DNA of 64,000 bases. Source: Sphingobacterium haloxyli (GTDB taxonomy: Bacteria > Bacteroidota > Bacteroidia > Sphingobacteriales > Sphingobacteriaceae). The DNA is taken from NCBI RefSeq assembly GCF_002980525.1, contig NZ_PVBQ01000007.1, positions 1-64,000 on the forward strand, given 5' to 3'. The notes beneath the pieces were generated by a model. That model searched no databases, was not told the DNA's origin, and saw only the letters and a program-made list of their open reading frames with translations. This document shows, piece by piece, positions 44,201 through 54,200 of the stretch. The stretch's first letter is position 1; each line of letters opens with the position of its first letter. The translations under genes and the position numbers were made by a program.

Positions 44201-47200
44201 TTGTAGGGTGCTGATAGTTCAGAAAGCACATTGCCATAAGTGTCGTATGTCCATCTGGTCTCACCGGTCTTCTGGTTGCCGGCAGTTCCGGTATGTGTAA
44301 GCCTGGTCGCAGGGAGCCGCACCGTGTTGTATGTGAACGTCTCCTTGTCAATCCAGGACGATCCGCCACGCGTGTTGGTGACCGTCTTGACCAACGGCTG
44401 GCCGATCAGGTAAATGCTTCCCGAGTTGGAATTGTAATACGTCTGGTCGGTGACCATGGTAAGCCCACCGCCATAGTTCACAGTCGCCTTAGTCACGTTA
44501 CCGTAGGTGTCATGGAGGTATGTGGAGGTTACCGTCTGGTTGGTCAGTCTGTTCAGGACGGACTTGCCGGTCAGCCTTATCTTTGCAATTTTGTTGGACT
44601 GTACGTTGACCGACCAGGTGTTTGTCGTCCTGCCTCCCGGCGAGTCGTCGACTTTTAGGATACCGAAGTTATAGGGATCATACTCCTGTAGGTACGAACG
44701 TCCCCGGAGGTAGTCGGATGTGGTTATCCTACCAAAACCCCGGAAGCCAAGCCCTTCCTTATGGATAACGGCGTTTTCGTAATAGTAACCCCGGTGTTCG
44801 TCGCGTTGCCCGTTGACATACCGCTCGTCGTTCACCACCACGGAGAACGGCCCGTTGAAGTTTTCAAACGGATATACCGCTCCGCTGCCCATGCTGTAAT
44901 GGTCGTATGCCTCGTTGAGCATCAGGTAATAGTTTTTCTCTACCACGCCAAAACTGTTGATTGCGCCGGTGAGCTGCTTCTCTTTCGTATCGTTCCGGGG
45001 AAAAGAAAACCGGGTAACCTTCCCGTTCTTTAACGCGACCAGCTGGTGGAAATAGTTTCGGCTGTTGATATTCGTGGGAACCAGCGCGGCACCGCTATAT
45101 ACAAATGAAGAATAGTTTTCGACTGAAAAGCCTACCCCCGGTTTGTTCAGGTAGGTAAAAAACCCCGATGATCCGGTTTTTTTAATGACATCGGTCAGTC
45201 CGTCACTGTTCACGTCCTGTACCAAGATTTCCTCTGTACTGCCTTTATTTGTTATCGAAACGGCTACTCTTTCAAACTGTCCGTTGCCCATGGAGTAGTA
45301 GATGGCCCAGTCCGATCCGTTTGTTTGGGGCGTCAACAGGAAATCGGGCTTTCCATCTCCGTTGAATTCGCCAAGGAGCAGCTGCCTGCCGGCCAAGGTC
45401 GATTTCTTCAATGCCGCATAAGTGGCAACATGTCGTACAGAATAGGATGAGCCATTCACATCGAAGGTATATATATAAGTGCCGGTGTTAGTGATCAGAC
45501 ATATGTCAGTTTTACCATCGCCATCGTAGTCAAAAGCAAATAACCGGTCGGAATTCTGTGCAGCCGCCACCGGATCAGGTTGCTGGACGCCTACGAACTC
45601 TCTGTAGAAAACGAGCGGTGCACCATCATATAACTTGCTGCCGGTTTCGAGATCGAATAGATAGCAACGTCCGATTATATTGGTCCAGCCAAAAGGGTGC
45701 TGGTTCGACACCGATAGCACCTCTATTTTTCCATTGCCGTTGAAATCACCCGTCAAGTGCAACTTCGGATGGATACTCTTCCCGCCATCGGCATCGGTCA
45801 GCACGGTCGGAAAATTGAATACACGGGTGTATTTGAGAGCTAGCCCGGTATAGAGATTGACCGAATAGACCTTAAATTGCAGACGATCGTTGCTTCCAGA
45901 AACAGTATTATTGACCTTGATGACCTCTTCCTCGTATTTCCCATCGATATTGGCGCAGAATATATCTGTGAAGCCCGTTTCTGTCGTCAGATTAGGCATC
46001 GGTGAGGCGAAGCTGCTGTTCAGTCCCGCATACAGAAAGATCTTCTCTGTTCCACTGTAATGGTTATCGTACCGGTTTTGTGAGCGTCTAAATGCTGTTG
46101 AATGACGGTAATGCTGCCAGTAGGGGTTTTTGTTGGGAAGTGAGATAAGGCCATCATCGTCCGTCCCGTAGTCGAACTTGCCCTTGCTCACGATCAATTC
46201 GCCCGGCTGGGTAAAGTTGTACCATTCCAGAAGCTGTGTTTCTGCTTTGGTGTATGCGGTGGCTGTATTACCCTCACCATAGTAGAACCGCAAGGGGTTC
46301 AGAGAGTTCCCGGAAGCCGTACTCCCGATTTGGGTCAGTGTAGATACATTCTGACGCGTCTGGGTCTGGTAGGTGAGTTCATATGAGCGGAAAATGCCAC
46401 CGCCCGACTTGCAGTCGATCTTTTGCAATAGCCTGCTGTTCGTCACTTTCAGCCCGCCTTCATAATTCACCACCGGATCGGGCCGGGTAGTCGCATATCT
46501 AAAATTGATCTCCGCACCTGTATATGTGATCGAGTTTATATAGTAGTGGTTGTTTGAAAGAACGTACGAGTAAGTAATCGTATTTCCACGAAGATCAGTG
46601 AGGCTGGTGAGTGGATAGCTCAGCCGGTTAACAGTATTGGTGGTAGTTCCAAAAACGGCTTTATTCCCGTCCGGATAGCTGACTTCAAAATACTGGATAA
46701 CGCTGCCGCTTAAAAAAGCCGTTACCTTGATCAGTCCCTGCTCTGTCTCGTAGCGTATCTGGGTTGATGTTTCCGAAAGCTTGATCAGGCGTATACCGTC
46801 CAGTACGAAAGCATCGGCTTTGGAGAGGTTCACGCCATGCGCCTGGCTATCGTAGTACTTACTGCGGACAGAGCGTGTAATGGACGAGAGTCCGCCTATA
46901 CTCCAGCCCATGCCCATCGTTCCGTTTCCGCCCAGACTATTATACACAAGTGAAAGTTGCGGCTGAAAGCCCTGCCTCCCGGGCGAAATTTCAATGGGTA
47001 CAGTGTACATCTTGGCCCCAGTGGGTGTCGGGGATGAAGACATTGGGATCTCACCTACATCTTTAATCGTATCAACAGGATAAGAATTGGGGACATGGTT
47101 ATTGTTGAATGCCAAGGGGGCGGCTTTGGCCTTCGGAGCGGCCTGTAATGCCTGTACGCCCTCTTCCGGTATAAATTCTATGGTAGGTTCGGGGTAAAGT

Positions 47201-47358
47201 GCTTTTTGTAGAGAGTCTTCCCACTGGACAATCTGCCCCTCCGTCCATTTTTCAAGATCGGGGATACTCCTTTTTATGGTGTCCTGTGTATTTTCCTGCG
47301 CAAACAGCATAGCCGTGCTTGGAAGCAGGAAGAGAAATATCGATATTAACGCTTTCAT
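41254..47358 (-). CDS. SpvB/FG-GAP/RHS-repeat polymorphic toxin with a C-terminal GIY-YIG nuclease-like domain
   Basis: The 2034-residue product has a signal peptide (1-20). An SpvB-like N-terminal domain follows (TVPIEISPGRQGFQPQLSL, GMGWSIGGLSSITR). FG-GAP/VCBS-like segments (TGDFNGNGKIEVLS, AFDYDGDGKTDICL, GEFNGDGKPDFLL) fill about 450-800. YD/RHS repeats run from about 950, ending in the RHS core boundary GRFLSPDPY and NPLVYVDPDGEF near 1760. Beyond it, a hydrophobic glycine-rich stretch leads to the tip domain: GIY at 1947-1949, YIG at 1959-1961 and Arg1969, a GIY-YIG nuclease pattern. The tip region is more AT-rich than the core. The LRR gene overlaps its stop. Confidence 0.9.
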   Translation of the reverse strand: MKALISIFLFLLPSTAMLFAQENTQDTIKRSIPDLEKWTEGQIVQWEDSLQKALYPEPTIEFIPEEGVQALQAAPKAKAAPLAFNNNHVPNSYPVDTIKDVGEIPMSSSPTPTGAKMYTVPIEISPGRQGFQPQLSLVYNSLGGNGTMGMGWSIGGLSSITRSVRSKYYDSQAHGVNLSKADAFVLDGIRLIKLSETSTQIRYETEQGLIKVTAFLSGSVIQYFEVSYPDGNKAVFGTTTNTVNRLSYPLTSLTDLRGNTITYSYVLSNNHYYINSITYTGAEINFRYATTRPDPVVNYEGGLKVTNSRLLQKIDCKSGGGIFRSYELTYQTQTRQNVSTLTQIGSTASGNSLNPLRFYYGEGNTATAYTKAETQLLEWYNFTQPGELIVSKGKFDYGTDDDGLISLPNKNPYWQHYRHSTAFRRSQNRYDNHYSGTEKIFLYAGLNSSFASPMPNLTTETGFTDIFCANIDGKYEEEVIKVNNTVSGSNDRLQFKVYSVNLYTGLALKYTRVFNFPTVLTDADGGKSIHPKLHLTGDFNGNGKIEVLSVSNQHPFGWTNIIGRCYLFDLETGSKLYDGAPLVFYREFVGVQQPDPVAAAQNSDRLFAFDYDGDGKTDICLITNTGTYIYTFDVNGSSYSVRHVATYAALKKSTLAGRQLLLGEFNGDGKPDFLLTPQTNGSDWAIYYSMGNGQFERVAVSITNKGSTEEILVQDVNSDGLTDVIKKTGSSGFFTYLNKPGVGFSVENYSSFVYSGAALVPTNINSRNYFHQLVALKNGKVTRFSFPRNDTKEKQLTGAINSFGVVEKNYYLMLNEAYDHYSMGSGAVYPFENFNGPFSVVVNDERYVNGQRDEHRGYYYENAVIHKEGLGFRGFGRITTSDYLRGRSYLQEYDPYNFGILKVDDSPGGRTTNTWSVNVQSNKIAKIRLTGKSVLNRLTNQTVTSTYLHDTYGNVTKATVNYGGGLTMVTDQTYYNSNSGSIYLIGQPLVKTVTNTRGGSSWIDKETFTYNTVRLPATRLTHTGTAGNQKTGETRWTYDTYGNVLSELSAPYNVTEFLGDTYTYDAAGRYIATVTNALSQTTTYSNYDPYGNPRTVRNYKNQATTRTFNVWGGAATARYPDATTDTTTFAWGGAGLYVVNNKSTGTPATVTQYDALNREVRTGNQRFDGQWQYTDTEYDTFGRINRTSLPFRGASAAHWNTYAYDNYDRPTVITEASGKMTSWSYSGLSTTETKNGMATTRTTDATGVLVSVTDPGGTITYLPRPDGQPLSITAPGAVTTSFEYDAFGRQTKLIDPSAGQQTFAYAYTAAGVLTQTETNPKGKNISVFDKYGRITSLQRHGEFNTTYTYNTNGQLANETSTNGTSKTYTYDTYDRILTERDTVPDNKWLQKRYTYSGGNVSSIQYVAQSGTIGTENFTYVNGHNTEIKLGSTSVWKLTEENALGQFTKGITGTMERTYSYTTYGMPTGRTAGSIQSFTYSFDAQKGNLLSRKDNKHNKTETFAYDNLNRLTNAAGKVVTYAANGNITRIQGVGTMSYGNTAKPYQVTMLSPEGTAVPLREQSVEYTSFQRPSSIQENGVSASFVYNTDGDRVKMHVLNGTTPVLTRYYIGGQYELDATSNIERLYLGGDAYSAPAVYVKEAGSWKIYYICRDYLGSITHIANADGSLKQELSYDAWGRLRNPATQVAFASGSEPALFLGRGYTGHEHLTWFGLVNMNARLYDPALGRFLSPDPYVQMPDFTQNFNRYSYALNNPLVYVDPDGEFIHIIVGAIIGGAVNLTVKLVQGKVDNVWDGIAAFGIGAGGGALTAATGGAALAATGLSATSVLGGAITGVTGFATGGIVQNVGNHVYFGDPLMSGKDFAIGLATSAVGGGVIGGVSNKIWGKGTNFWTGKQNRPSVFVENPAQTSVQGPDGKVLKSSALDSNPTPKNSDYVSSSQGGGDAIEGIYEFKAASGKTYIGQSENIPARLQQHIKSGKLLPNTAVKTTEILGGKTAREIAEQLRINTLGGVKVLENVRNPIGAARQYLLSEIPK

Positions 47359-47374
47359 AACGTGCAGGTTTAGT

Positions 47375-47803
47375 CTATAATTTAACTAGGTTCCATGTGG
47401 AGGATCGGTGGTTTATATGGATCTGAAGGGTGTAAGCACCACTTGGTAGATCATCCAGTTTCACTGATGTGGTCTTACCGGAGAGTTTTTTCTTGGTGAT
47501 TAATGTACCTTTCTCGTCCAAAAGGGAGTATTCTTGCTTGGATGAACGATCGTGTTCTTTTGCAGAGAGGCCAAGTGTCGCATTGCTGTTATCGATACGG
47601 ATGACAAGCTCTTTCCCGTCGAGTGAATCCCTATAAGTTTGCGAAACCTCCTGTTGTCGATCAGCGGAAAATCCCTGAGTACCCACTACGATGGTTCTGG
47701 TGGTCCGGTTGCCTGCGACGTCGTAGCCGTAGGACAATTGCTGCGCGCAGGCCCCGTAGAAGTTGCCCGCTAGTGTGATAAGGATAATGGATAGTAGCTT
47801 CAT
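47375..47803 (-). CDS. Small secreted YD-motif protein upstream of the RHS gene
   Basis: From ATG 47803 the product has 142 residues and a signal peptide (1-20, MKLLSIILITLAGNFYGACAQ). The mature N-terminus reads QLSYGYDVAGNRTTRTI, a single YD/RHS-like repeat unit. The C-terminal 80 residues (YSLLDEKGTLITKKKLSGKTTSVKLDDLPSGAYTLQIHI) look like a type IX sorting-like beta domain. It is the first gene of the RHS unit, 16 bases before the RHS ATG. An accessory role in display of the RHS protein is plausible but unproven. Confidence 0.75.
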   Translation of the reverse strand: MKLLSIILITLAGNFYGACAQQLSYGYDVAGNRTTRTIVVGTQGFSADRQQEVSQTYRDSLDGKELVIRIDNSNATLGLSAKEHDRSSKQEYSLLDEKGTLITKKKLSGKTTSVKLDDLPSGAYTLQIHINHRSSTWNLVKL

Positions 47804-47825
47804 AGTATACGATTTTTGATCTATG

Positions 47826-47840
47826 TACCGAAGTTCGGTA
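47826..47840. promoter_or_regulatory. 15-base palindrome upstream of the RHS unit
   Basis: TACCGAAGTTCGGTA is a perfect palindrome around one central base, lying 22 bases before ATG 47803. The flanking ATCTA and TAGAT extend it imperfectly. It could be a repressor site or a transcript hairpin that hides the start. Confidence 0.55.
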
Positions 47841-47905
47841 TAGATTATAGCACAAATCAGACAAAACAAAATTTGTCTCGCTGACATTGGCTGATTTGTG
47901 CTTGT

Positions 47906-47929
47906 TTTTAAGCAATCGATTGCTTAAAA
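47906..47929. promoter_or_regulatory. Perfect 24-bp palindrome in the divergent gap
   Basis: The half-site TTTTAAGCAATC is followed with no spacer by its exact complement GATTGCTTAAAA. It lies between the RHS unit (minus strand, 103 bases away) and the phosphoesterase/PUL unit (plus strand, 79 bases away). Another AGACAAA-6-TTTGTCT inverted repeat lies at about 47858-47877. A dimeric regulator acting on one or both units is likely. Confidence 0.6.
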
Positions 47930-48007
47930 CTTCTTTTTGTAGCCTTCGTTTATAATATGTAATATTGATTTTCATCTCGTTATGTGAAAACCTTGACGAA
48001 CCATAAT

Positions 48008-49216
48008 ATGAACAACAGAAGAAATTTTCTAAAACAAGCTTCCCTACTTTCTGTAGGGGCTTTTACAACGAATATTGCAACACCGGTTTTCGCCATTGCA
48101 AATCGTAGGCAGGAATCCGCTAGGGCCGATAGCCTTACCGTTCCGCCTTATTTGCAGAACCTCACCGCGACGTCTGTATATGTCATGTTTATCACCGCAG
48201 TAAAGTCGTACAGTTGGATAGAGTACGAAGGGCAAAATGGTGCGGTGCAAAAGGCCCATATGGAAGAGGATGGCTTGTATGACGCATACGTAAAGCTGAA
48301 TAAAATTTACATCTCGGGTCTGCAACCGGGCAGAACCTATCGCTATAGGGTCTGTTCGAAACCTATCACGTTGTTTGAACCCTATAAGTTGGAATACGGA
48401 GAAGAGGTACGGACTGCATGGTTTACGTTTAATACACCCGCTACCGATGCGCAGGAGGCTTCTTGCGTTGTGCTGAACGATATACACGACAGTCCGGAAG
48501 CTTTTGGTAAATTGCTTTCTTTGGTAAAAGACAGACCGTATGAATTTGTCGCGTTGAATGGCGATACGTTTCATTATCAGACAGACGAACAGCAGATTGT
48601 AGACCATCTCTTATTGCCATGTACTAACATCTTTGCCAGCCAAAAGCCGTTTTTGATGATACGCGGTAACCACGAGACGCGCGGTAAGTTTCGCCGTGAA
48701 TTCAAAAACTATTTTGCGCTTCCTGACGATAAGTACCATTTCAGTTTTGAACAAGGTCCTATCTTTTGGGTCGTATTAGATACAGGCGAAGATAAGCCCG
48801 ACGACCATCCGGTTTATGCAGGGATTGTTGATTTTGACGGGGTGCGCGAACGTCAGGCAAAATGGTTAGCAGAAGTAGTAGAAACAAAAGCTTATAAAAA
48901 AGCAAAATACAGGGTAGTCCTGATGCATATTCCTCCGCACCATAGTGGCGACTGGCACGGACCGATGCATTGTCAAAAGTTGTTTTCGCCGATCTTTGAA
49001 GCGAATAATGTTGATCTAGTAATAGCTGGCCACACACATCGATACGGTGTACATCCGCCCGATAGCAATCATACCTACCCTATCGTTATAGGTGGTGGCT
49101 CAAAAGACGGTAGCAGAACAATCATGCATGTTGCGGCTAATACTCAACAGCTGCATCTAGACATGATTCGAGACGACGGGGAGAAAGTGGGAGAATATAC
49201 CGTGAAAGCAAGATAG
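48008..49216 (+). CDS. Tat-exported metallophosphoesterase with a purple-acid-phosphatase-like N-terminal domain
   Basis: From ATG 48008 the product has 402 residues. It begins with a twin-arginine signal peptide (NNRRNFLKQASLLSVGAF). A beta domain at about 45-130 resembles the fibronectin-like domain of purple acid phosphatases (PPYLQNLTATSVYVMF, GLQPGRTYRYRV). The metallophosphatase motifs follow: LNDIHD, NGDT, RGNHE, MHIPPHH and AGHTHRYG. Export as a folded, metal-loaded enzyme fits the Tat signal. It is the first gene of the PUL, 21 bases before the sigma gene. It may remove phosphate from the polysaccharide, but the substrate is unknown. Confidence 0.88.
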   Translation: MNNRRNFLKQASLLSVGAFTTNIATPVFAIANRRQESARADSLTVPPYLQNLTATSVYVMFITAVKSYSWIEYEGQNGAVQKAHMEEDGLYDAYVKLNKIYISGLQPGRTYRYRVCSKPITLFEPYKLEYGEEVRTAWFTFNTPATDAQEASCVVLNDIHDSPEAFGKLLSLVKDRPYEFVALNGDTFHYQTDEQQIVDHLLLPCTNIFASQKPFLMIRGNHETRGKFRREFKNYFALPDDKYHFSFEQGPIFWVVLDTGEDKPDDHPVYAGIVDFDGVRERQAKWLAEVVETKAYKKAKYRVVLMHIPPHHSGDWHGPMHCQKLFSPIFEANNVDLVIAGHTHRYGVHPPDSNHTYPIVIGGGSKDGSRTIMHVAANTQQLHLDMIRDDGEKVGEYTVKAR

Positions 49217-49237
49217 CGGGTTTTACTGCGCGGCAAT

Positions 49238-49840
49238 ATGAAGGAAGAAGCATATTTCGATGAGGCTAAGCTTTTGGAAGAAATGAAGCAAGACAGTAGT
49301 GCAGCATTTAACCAATTATATAGCAAATATGCGCCAGTGCTATACCAACGACTGTTGCGGTTGCTAAAGAATCCCGAAAGCGTTGAAGAGATTTTGCAGG
49401 ATGTATTTTTAAAGCTATGGAACAAGCGGAAAGAAATTATACCAGATAAAGGTTTTAAAGCCTTTATTTACCGTATGGTCGATAATATGGCGATTGACTT
49501 GTTCCGAAAGATTGGCCGTGACAAAGCGTTGCAACTGGAACTTTGGGCAGCTTCTATTAGCTTTTGTGTATCTACGGAGGAACATCTGTTTAACAAAGAG
49601 AAAACACGTATGGTGCAGGAAGCTATTCAGAGCCTTTCTCCAAAAAGAAGAGAAATTCTGATCCAATGTAAGTTCGAGGACAAAAGTTATAAGGAGGTAG
49701 CGGAGATGATGGGAATTTCTGTCTCTACGGTGAGCAATCAATTGGTGTCCGCCATGAAGGATATCAAAGCGTATATCGTAAGAAACTACCGTGAAGACTA
49801 TATCATCAATCTTGTTTTTATTACTGTGTTGGCTTTTTAA
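49238..49840 (+). CDS. ECF sigma factor, FecI-like
   Basis: The 200-residue product has ECF regions 2 (AAFNQLYSKYAPVLYQRLLRLLKNPESVEEILQDVFLKLW, FKAFIYRMVDNMAIDLFRK) and 4 (SLSPKRREILIQCKFEDKSYKEVAEMMGISVSTVSNQL). It sits directly upstream of a FecR gene and an STN-containing SusC gene, so it should switch on this PUL when SusC binds its glycan. The C-terminal tail is hydrophobic, a common trait in FecI-type factors of Bacteroidota. Confidence 0.93.
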   Translation: MKEEAYFDEAKLLEEMKQDSSAAFNQLYSKYAPVLYQRLLRLLKNPESVEEILQDVFLKLWNKRKEIIPDKGFKAFIYRMVDNMAIDLFRKIGRDKALQLELWAASISFCVSTEEHLFNKEKTRMVQEAIQSLSPKRREILIQCKFEDKSYKEVAEMMGISVSTVSNQLVSAMKDIKAYIVRNYREDYIINLVFITVLAF

Positions 49841-49918
49841 AAAAAATTGAATACCCAATAGTGTATTTCGTTCCGCCGTTCGTATAGGAATATAAACAAG
49901 CGATAAACCTCACGATCG

Positions 49919-51091
49919 ATGGCTTTGGACAAGAATGATAGAACCTATGCGCTTTTACGTGCTTTTATAAACGACCGACTGGAAAAATCAGCGTTGGAAG
50001 AACTGTTTGTGCTGTTGGAACAGGTAGACGAGAAACAGCTGAATAAAGCAATACGTGCCATTCTGGATGAAAAAAGCACCCACGAAGATCATGATTTTAT
50101 ACACGAACGTGTAGAACTCCTTCAAGGAACAATTTTAGCTAAAATAGCTCCGGTGCAACCGCCGTTGTCGCAAAGAAAGTGGCGCCAGATGTATCTAGCT
50201 ATAGGTATAGCAGCCATGTTGACTATTGTATTTGCTATTACTTTCCTATGGCAACAGCGTCAAAACGTATTTCTCGAAACAGATCACGGTATCGCTTCGA
50301 CCATTATGCCCGGAGGCAATAAGGCTACGGTTACGGTCAACGGACAAGATTTCGAGCTGGATAGTAATCAAGGCGAGCTGACATTGGGTTCAGATAGCCT
50401 TTTTTATGGCGATGGACAATTATTAACAACTACCGGCATTCAACAATCTGTTCAAGTAAAAACACCACTGGGCGGACAATACCAACTTATATTAGCAGAC
50501 GGTTCACAGGTATGGCTAAATGCCGGAAGTGTATTGACTTACAATACCGGATTCGGGACAGATAACCGTGCTTTACGCTTGGAGGGAGAAGCTTATTTTG
50601 ACGTGACGAAAAACCGCGATCTCCCCTTTACCGTGGAAATTAACGGACAGCATGTAGAAGTGCTCGGAACAGCTTTTAACATCAGTGCATATGCCGAAGA
50701 ACCTGTCGTCAAAACGACGCTTCAACGGGGATCGTTAGCGGTAGCCAACGGCGATCAAAAGTTGGTGTTAAAGCCCAATCAACAAGCGATTCTGGATAAC
50801 AATGAAAAAAAAATAACGACACGCGACGTCAATGCAGCCAGTATTGTCGCTTGGAAAGACGGTATATTCGATTTCCATGGAATGGACGTGGAAGAATGTA
50901 TGCGCGTTATCGCAAGGTGGTACCAATTAGATATTGTCTATAAGGAAAAAGTTCCGTCCGTCCTGCTAGGGGGTAAAATGAGTAGAGGGGTGCGGCTGTC
51001 GACGTTTTTGGATTTTCTCGAAGCAAATTTTAATATTCATGGTGAAGTGACCCCTGACCGAAAATTGATCGTAACCGCAAACAATAAATAA
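49919..51091 (+). CDS. FecR-family anti-sigma factor
   Basis: The 390-residue product has a cytosolic N-terminal part (1-88), one membrane helix (91-111) and a periplasmic FecR domain at about 170-265 (VKTPLGGQYQLILADGSQVWLNAGSVLTY, GEAYFDVTKNRDLPFTVEINGQHVEVLGTAFNISAY). The C-terminal DUF4974-like region (WKDGIFDFHGMDVEECMRVIARWYQLDIVY) is typical of the Bacteroidota subgroup. It relays the SusC STN-domain signal to the sigma factor 78 bases upstream. Confidence 0.94.
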   Translation: MALDKNDRTYALLRAFINDRLEKSALEELFVLLEQVDEKQLNKAIRAILDEKSTHEDHDFIHERVELLQGTILAKIAPVQPPLSQRKWRQMYLAIGIAAMLTIVFAITFLWQQRQNVFLETDHGIASTIMPGGNKATVTVNGQDFELDSNQGELTLGSDSLFYGDGQLLTTTGIQQSVQVKTPLGGQYQLILADGSQVWLNAGSVLTYNTGFGTDNRALRLEGEAYFDVTKNRDLPFTVEINGQHVEVLGTAFNISAYAEEPVVKTTLQRGSLAVANGDQKLVLKPNQQAILDNNEKKITTRDVNAASIVAWKDGIFDFHGMDVEECMRVIARWYQLDIVYKEKVPSVLLGGKMSRGVRLSTFLDFLEANFNIHGEVTPDRKLIVTANNK

Positions 51092-51176
51092 ACCTTAAAA
51101 AATGATGTCATGATAAAGATAGCCCGCCGTCCACCTTAATCTTATTCATATAATACCGAAAAACTACCCATAAAAG

Positions 51177-51188
51177 AGAATATATTCT
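51177..51188. promoter_or_regulatory. 12-bp palindrome upstream of susC-like gene
   Basis: AGAATATATTCT is a perfect palindrome in the 139-base gap between the FecR gene and the SusC-like gene, 42 bases before the ATG. It is AT-rich and could be chance. The gap may carry a promoter recognised by the local sigma factor. Confidence 0.3.
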
Positions 51189-51230
51189 AAAAGAGCTATT
51201 ATATTAACTATAAACCTTATTCAGTATACT

Positions 51231-54200
51231 ATGATGAATAAACAAAAGAGTGGAGCATGCTTGGTTGTTGCAAACCGAAAGAGACTGCTATCAGATTTAC
51301 GCCGGAGATTGGTCGTACTCTGCCGGGTCGTTCCGTTGTTTTTAATGAGTAGCTTATCGCTACACGCAGAAACGTTTTCTCAGACGCTCTCGCTAAAAGC
51401 GAAATCGATTAAGTTAGAAAACGTGTTTAAGCTTATCGAAGAAAAAACCAATTACGTTGTGCTTTACAACTATAACGAGTTGAAAGCGATTGAACCTATA
51501 CATGTCAATGTGCAGCATGCACAACTGAACCGGTTCCTAGACGTAGTATTAAAAGATTTACCACTAAACTATACTATTGATGATAAAACGATTCTCATTA
51601 GCAATAAGAAGAAGGGCAAATCGCTTACAACGGCAAGACAAAGCACGGGTAGCACGATGACAGAATCGGAACAACGCGTCATTACAGGGACTGTAGTAAA
51701 TGAAGAAGGTGTACCGTTGTCGGGCGTTACTGTCGCAGAGAAAGGTACCTCGAATGCAACATCGACGAGTGGTGAGGGGGAATTTGAACTGAGAACGTCA
51801 GCTGCACAGGTCACGTTACACTTTTCGTTGGTGGGGTACGAGCCACACGACGAAATAGTGGGTAGCCGTGGCGGTGTCCGGATTACGTTGAAAGCTGCTG
51901 TCAGTGACCTCGATGAAGTAGTCGTTGTAGGTTTTGGTACGCAGCGAAAAGAAAACTTAACTGGATCCGTGGCTTCCGTAAACATGTCGGACGTGGTCGA
52001 TAGCCGTCCGATAACCTCGCTTTCGGCAGGATTGGCGGGTCAAGCTCCCGGTCTATATGTAAATCAGGGATCCGGCAGACCCGGGAATGATGGCGGTACG
52101 CTACGGGTTCGTGGGCAGGGAACGCTGAATAACGCCAATCCGCTGGTGGTTATTGACGGGGTGGTTGGCGACATGAACCTGATCAATCCCCAAGATGTAG
52201 AAAGTATATCCGTATTAAAAGATGCGGCATCTGCGTCGATCTATGGATCACGTGCTGCAAATGGTGTCATCCTGATTACGACAAAACGAGGTAAGACCGA
52301 TCAGTTCCGCGTGGTGTATAACAACTATTTTTCGACACAACAGCCATCTAATACGATTAACACGGTATCAAATTATGCCAACTACATGGAATTGATAAAT
52401 GAAGGATACAAAAACGGCGATCCGAATGCAAACCCTATTTTTTCACAGGGCATGATTGATTTGTGGCGTGCAAACGAAGGGCAAGATCCGTTGAAGTATC
52501 CGAATACAGATTGGGTCGACGAAGTGTTCCAACGTAAACTTAGCCAAAATCACAACTTGGCTTTTAGCGGTGGAAGTGAAAAGATAAAATTCTTTGGTTC
52601 GTATGGACTCTTGGATAATCCGGGCGTGATCGAACAGGCAACATATAAAAGACATAGCGGACGGATCAATTTAGAGGCAGATGTTAAACCTTGGCTAACA
52701 CTTGGTGCGAACGTTAATGGGGTCGTCTCGAAAACGGATATCGGGACGGATGTTATTGGGGATGTATTCACCTATGCTGGCGCAAGTACACCCGGTATGG
52801 TGCTGCGTGCGCCTGATGGACGTTTCGGTTCGGTTAATAATCCAGAAGACGATCCGCAGGCGAATAACGTGTTGCATCGTTTGTACGGCCGAAAAGGCGA
52901 TATTAATAAAAACAGGTTGGTGTCCCGTTTTTTTGCAAAACTAAAACCGATAGCGGGTTTGTCTATCGAAGGGTCATATACCTATACCTATGATGATGAC
53001 TTTATCTACTTCCAACCGATGTTTAATGACCGCTGGAACTTTTTGTCTAACGCGGTGGCTTCGGCCGGAACAGGACGCACCTCGGTTACCAACGAATCGG
53101 TCAAAACATACCGGTATTATATGGACGGTATCGCACGCTATGAAAACAAGACAGCCAATGACCGGTTGGGTTACGAGATTATGGTCGGCGCTAGCCAGGA
53201 ATATTATAAAGATGGTTGGTTCAGGGCTTCAAAACTCGATCTCATCGATCCTAGTCTTTCTGTATTAAATGCAGCGACCATGGATGCTGCAGCTGCCGGC
53301 AACTTGACGGACTGGGCTATGCGCTCCTTTTTCGGTAGGATAAATTTGGCTTGGGACGATAAATACCTATTGGAAGCTAATCTGAGAACAGACGGCTCGT
53401 CTCGGTTTATGACGGGCAAGAGCCGCTGGGGCACATTCCCATCGGTATCTGCGGGATGGAAAGTGTCCTCAGAGGATTTTTATAACGTAAGCTGGATGCC
53501 TAGTTTCAAAGTAAGAGCCTCGTACGGTGCGCTGGGTAATAATGGAACGATTGACACGCGGTTTAGGTATGATGCCAATATTAATAACTACGAATACCTC
53601 ACGTTATATAATGCCGCAAATTATGTGTTAAACAATCAGCTCTTTGTCGGGTTTGCGCAGACCGGCCTAAGCAATGCACTCTTGACGTGGGAAAACACCT
53701 ACATCTTGAATGGAGGGGTAGATTTTGACTTGTTCGATTATAAACTATCGGGATCAGTAGATGTATTTAATAAAACGACCAATAACATCTTGATTGACCT
53801 GCCTGCTCCGCTGGTTGTGGGTGATGCGAGCATTCCGCGCACGAACGCCGCAAAAGTTCGAAATGTCGGCGTAGAGCTTACGATGAATTATAAGGGAACT
53901 ATCCGTGACGATTTCCGCTACAATATCGGGGGAAATTTCACCTTTATTGATAATAAAGTAGTGAAATTCAAAGGAGAAGATAGATCGATATCCGGAGCTA
54001 ATCTTATCCAGGAGGGCTATCCTATCAATACGCAATATATTCTACTGGCAGACCGAATCCTCCAGACCGATGCGGATATGCAGTTGGTACAACAGATGAT
54101 AGACAACGCGCCTATTAATCCGGATACCGGTAATCCTGTTAATCCTTTCGCAGCGTATGGTACACCCCAAAAAGGAGATTTACTCTACCGGGATTCCAAC

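Noticed and set aside
41254..47358. RHS repeats considered as a CRISPR or tandem DNA repeat
   Set aside because: The periodicity is at protein level (YD repeats); no identical spaced DNA repeats were seen.
48044..48607. 187-codon minus-strand ORF inside the phosphoesterase gene
   Set aside because: The phosphoesterase has all catalytic motifs on the plus strand; the antisense frame has none.
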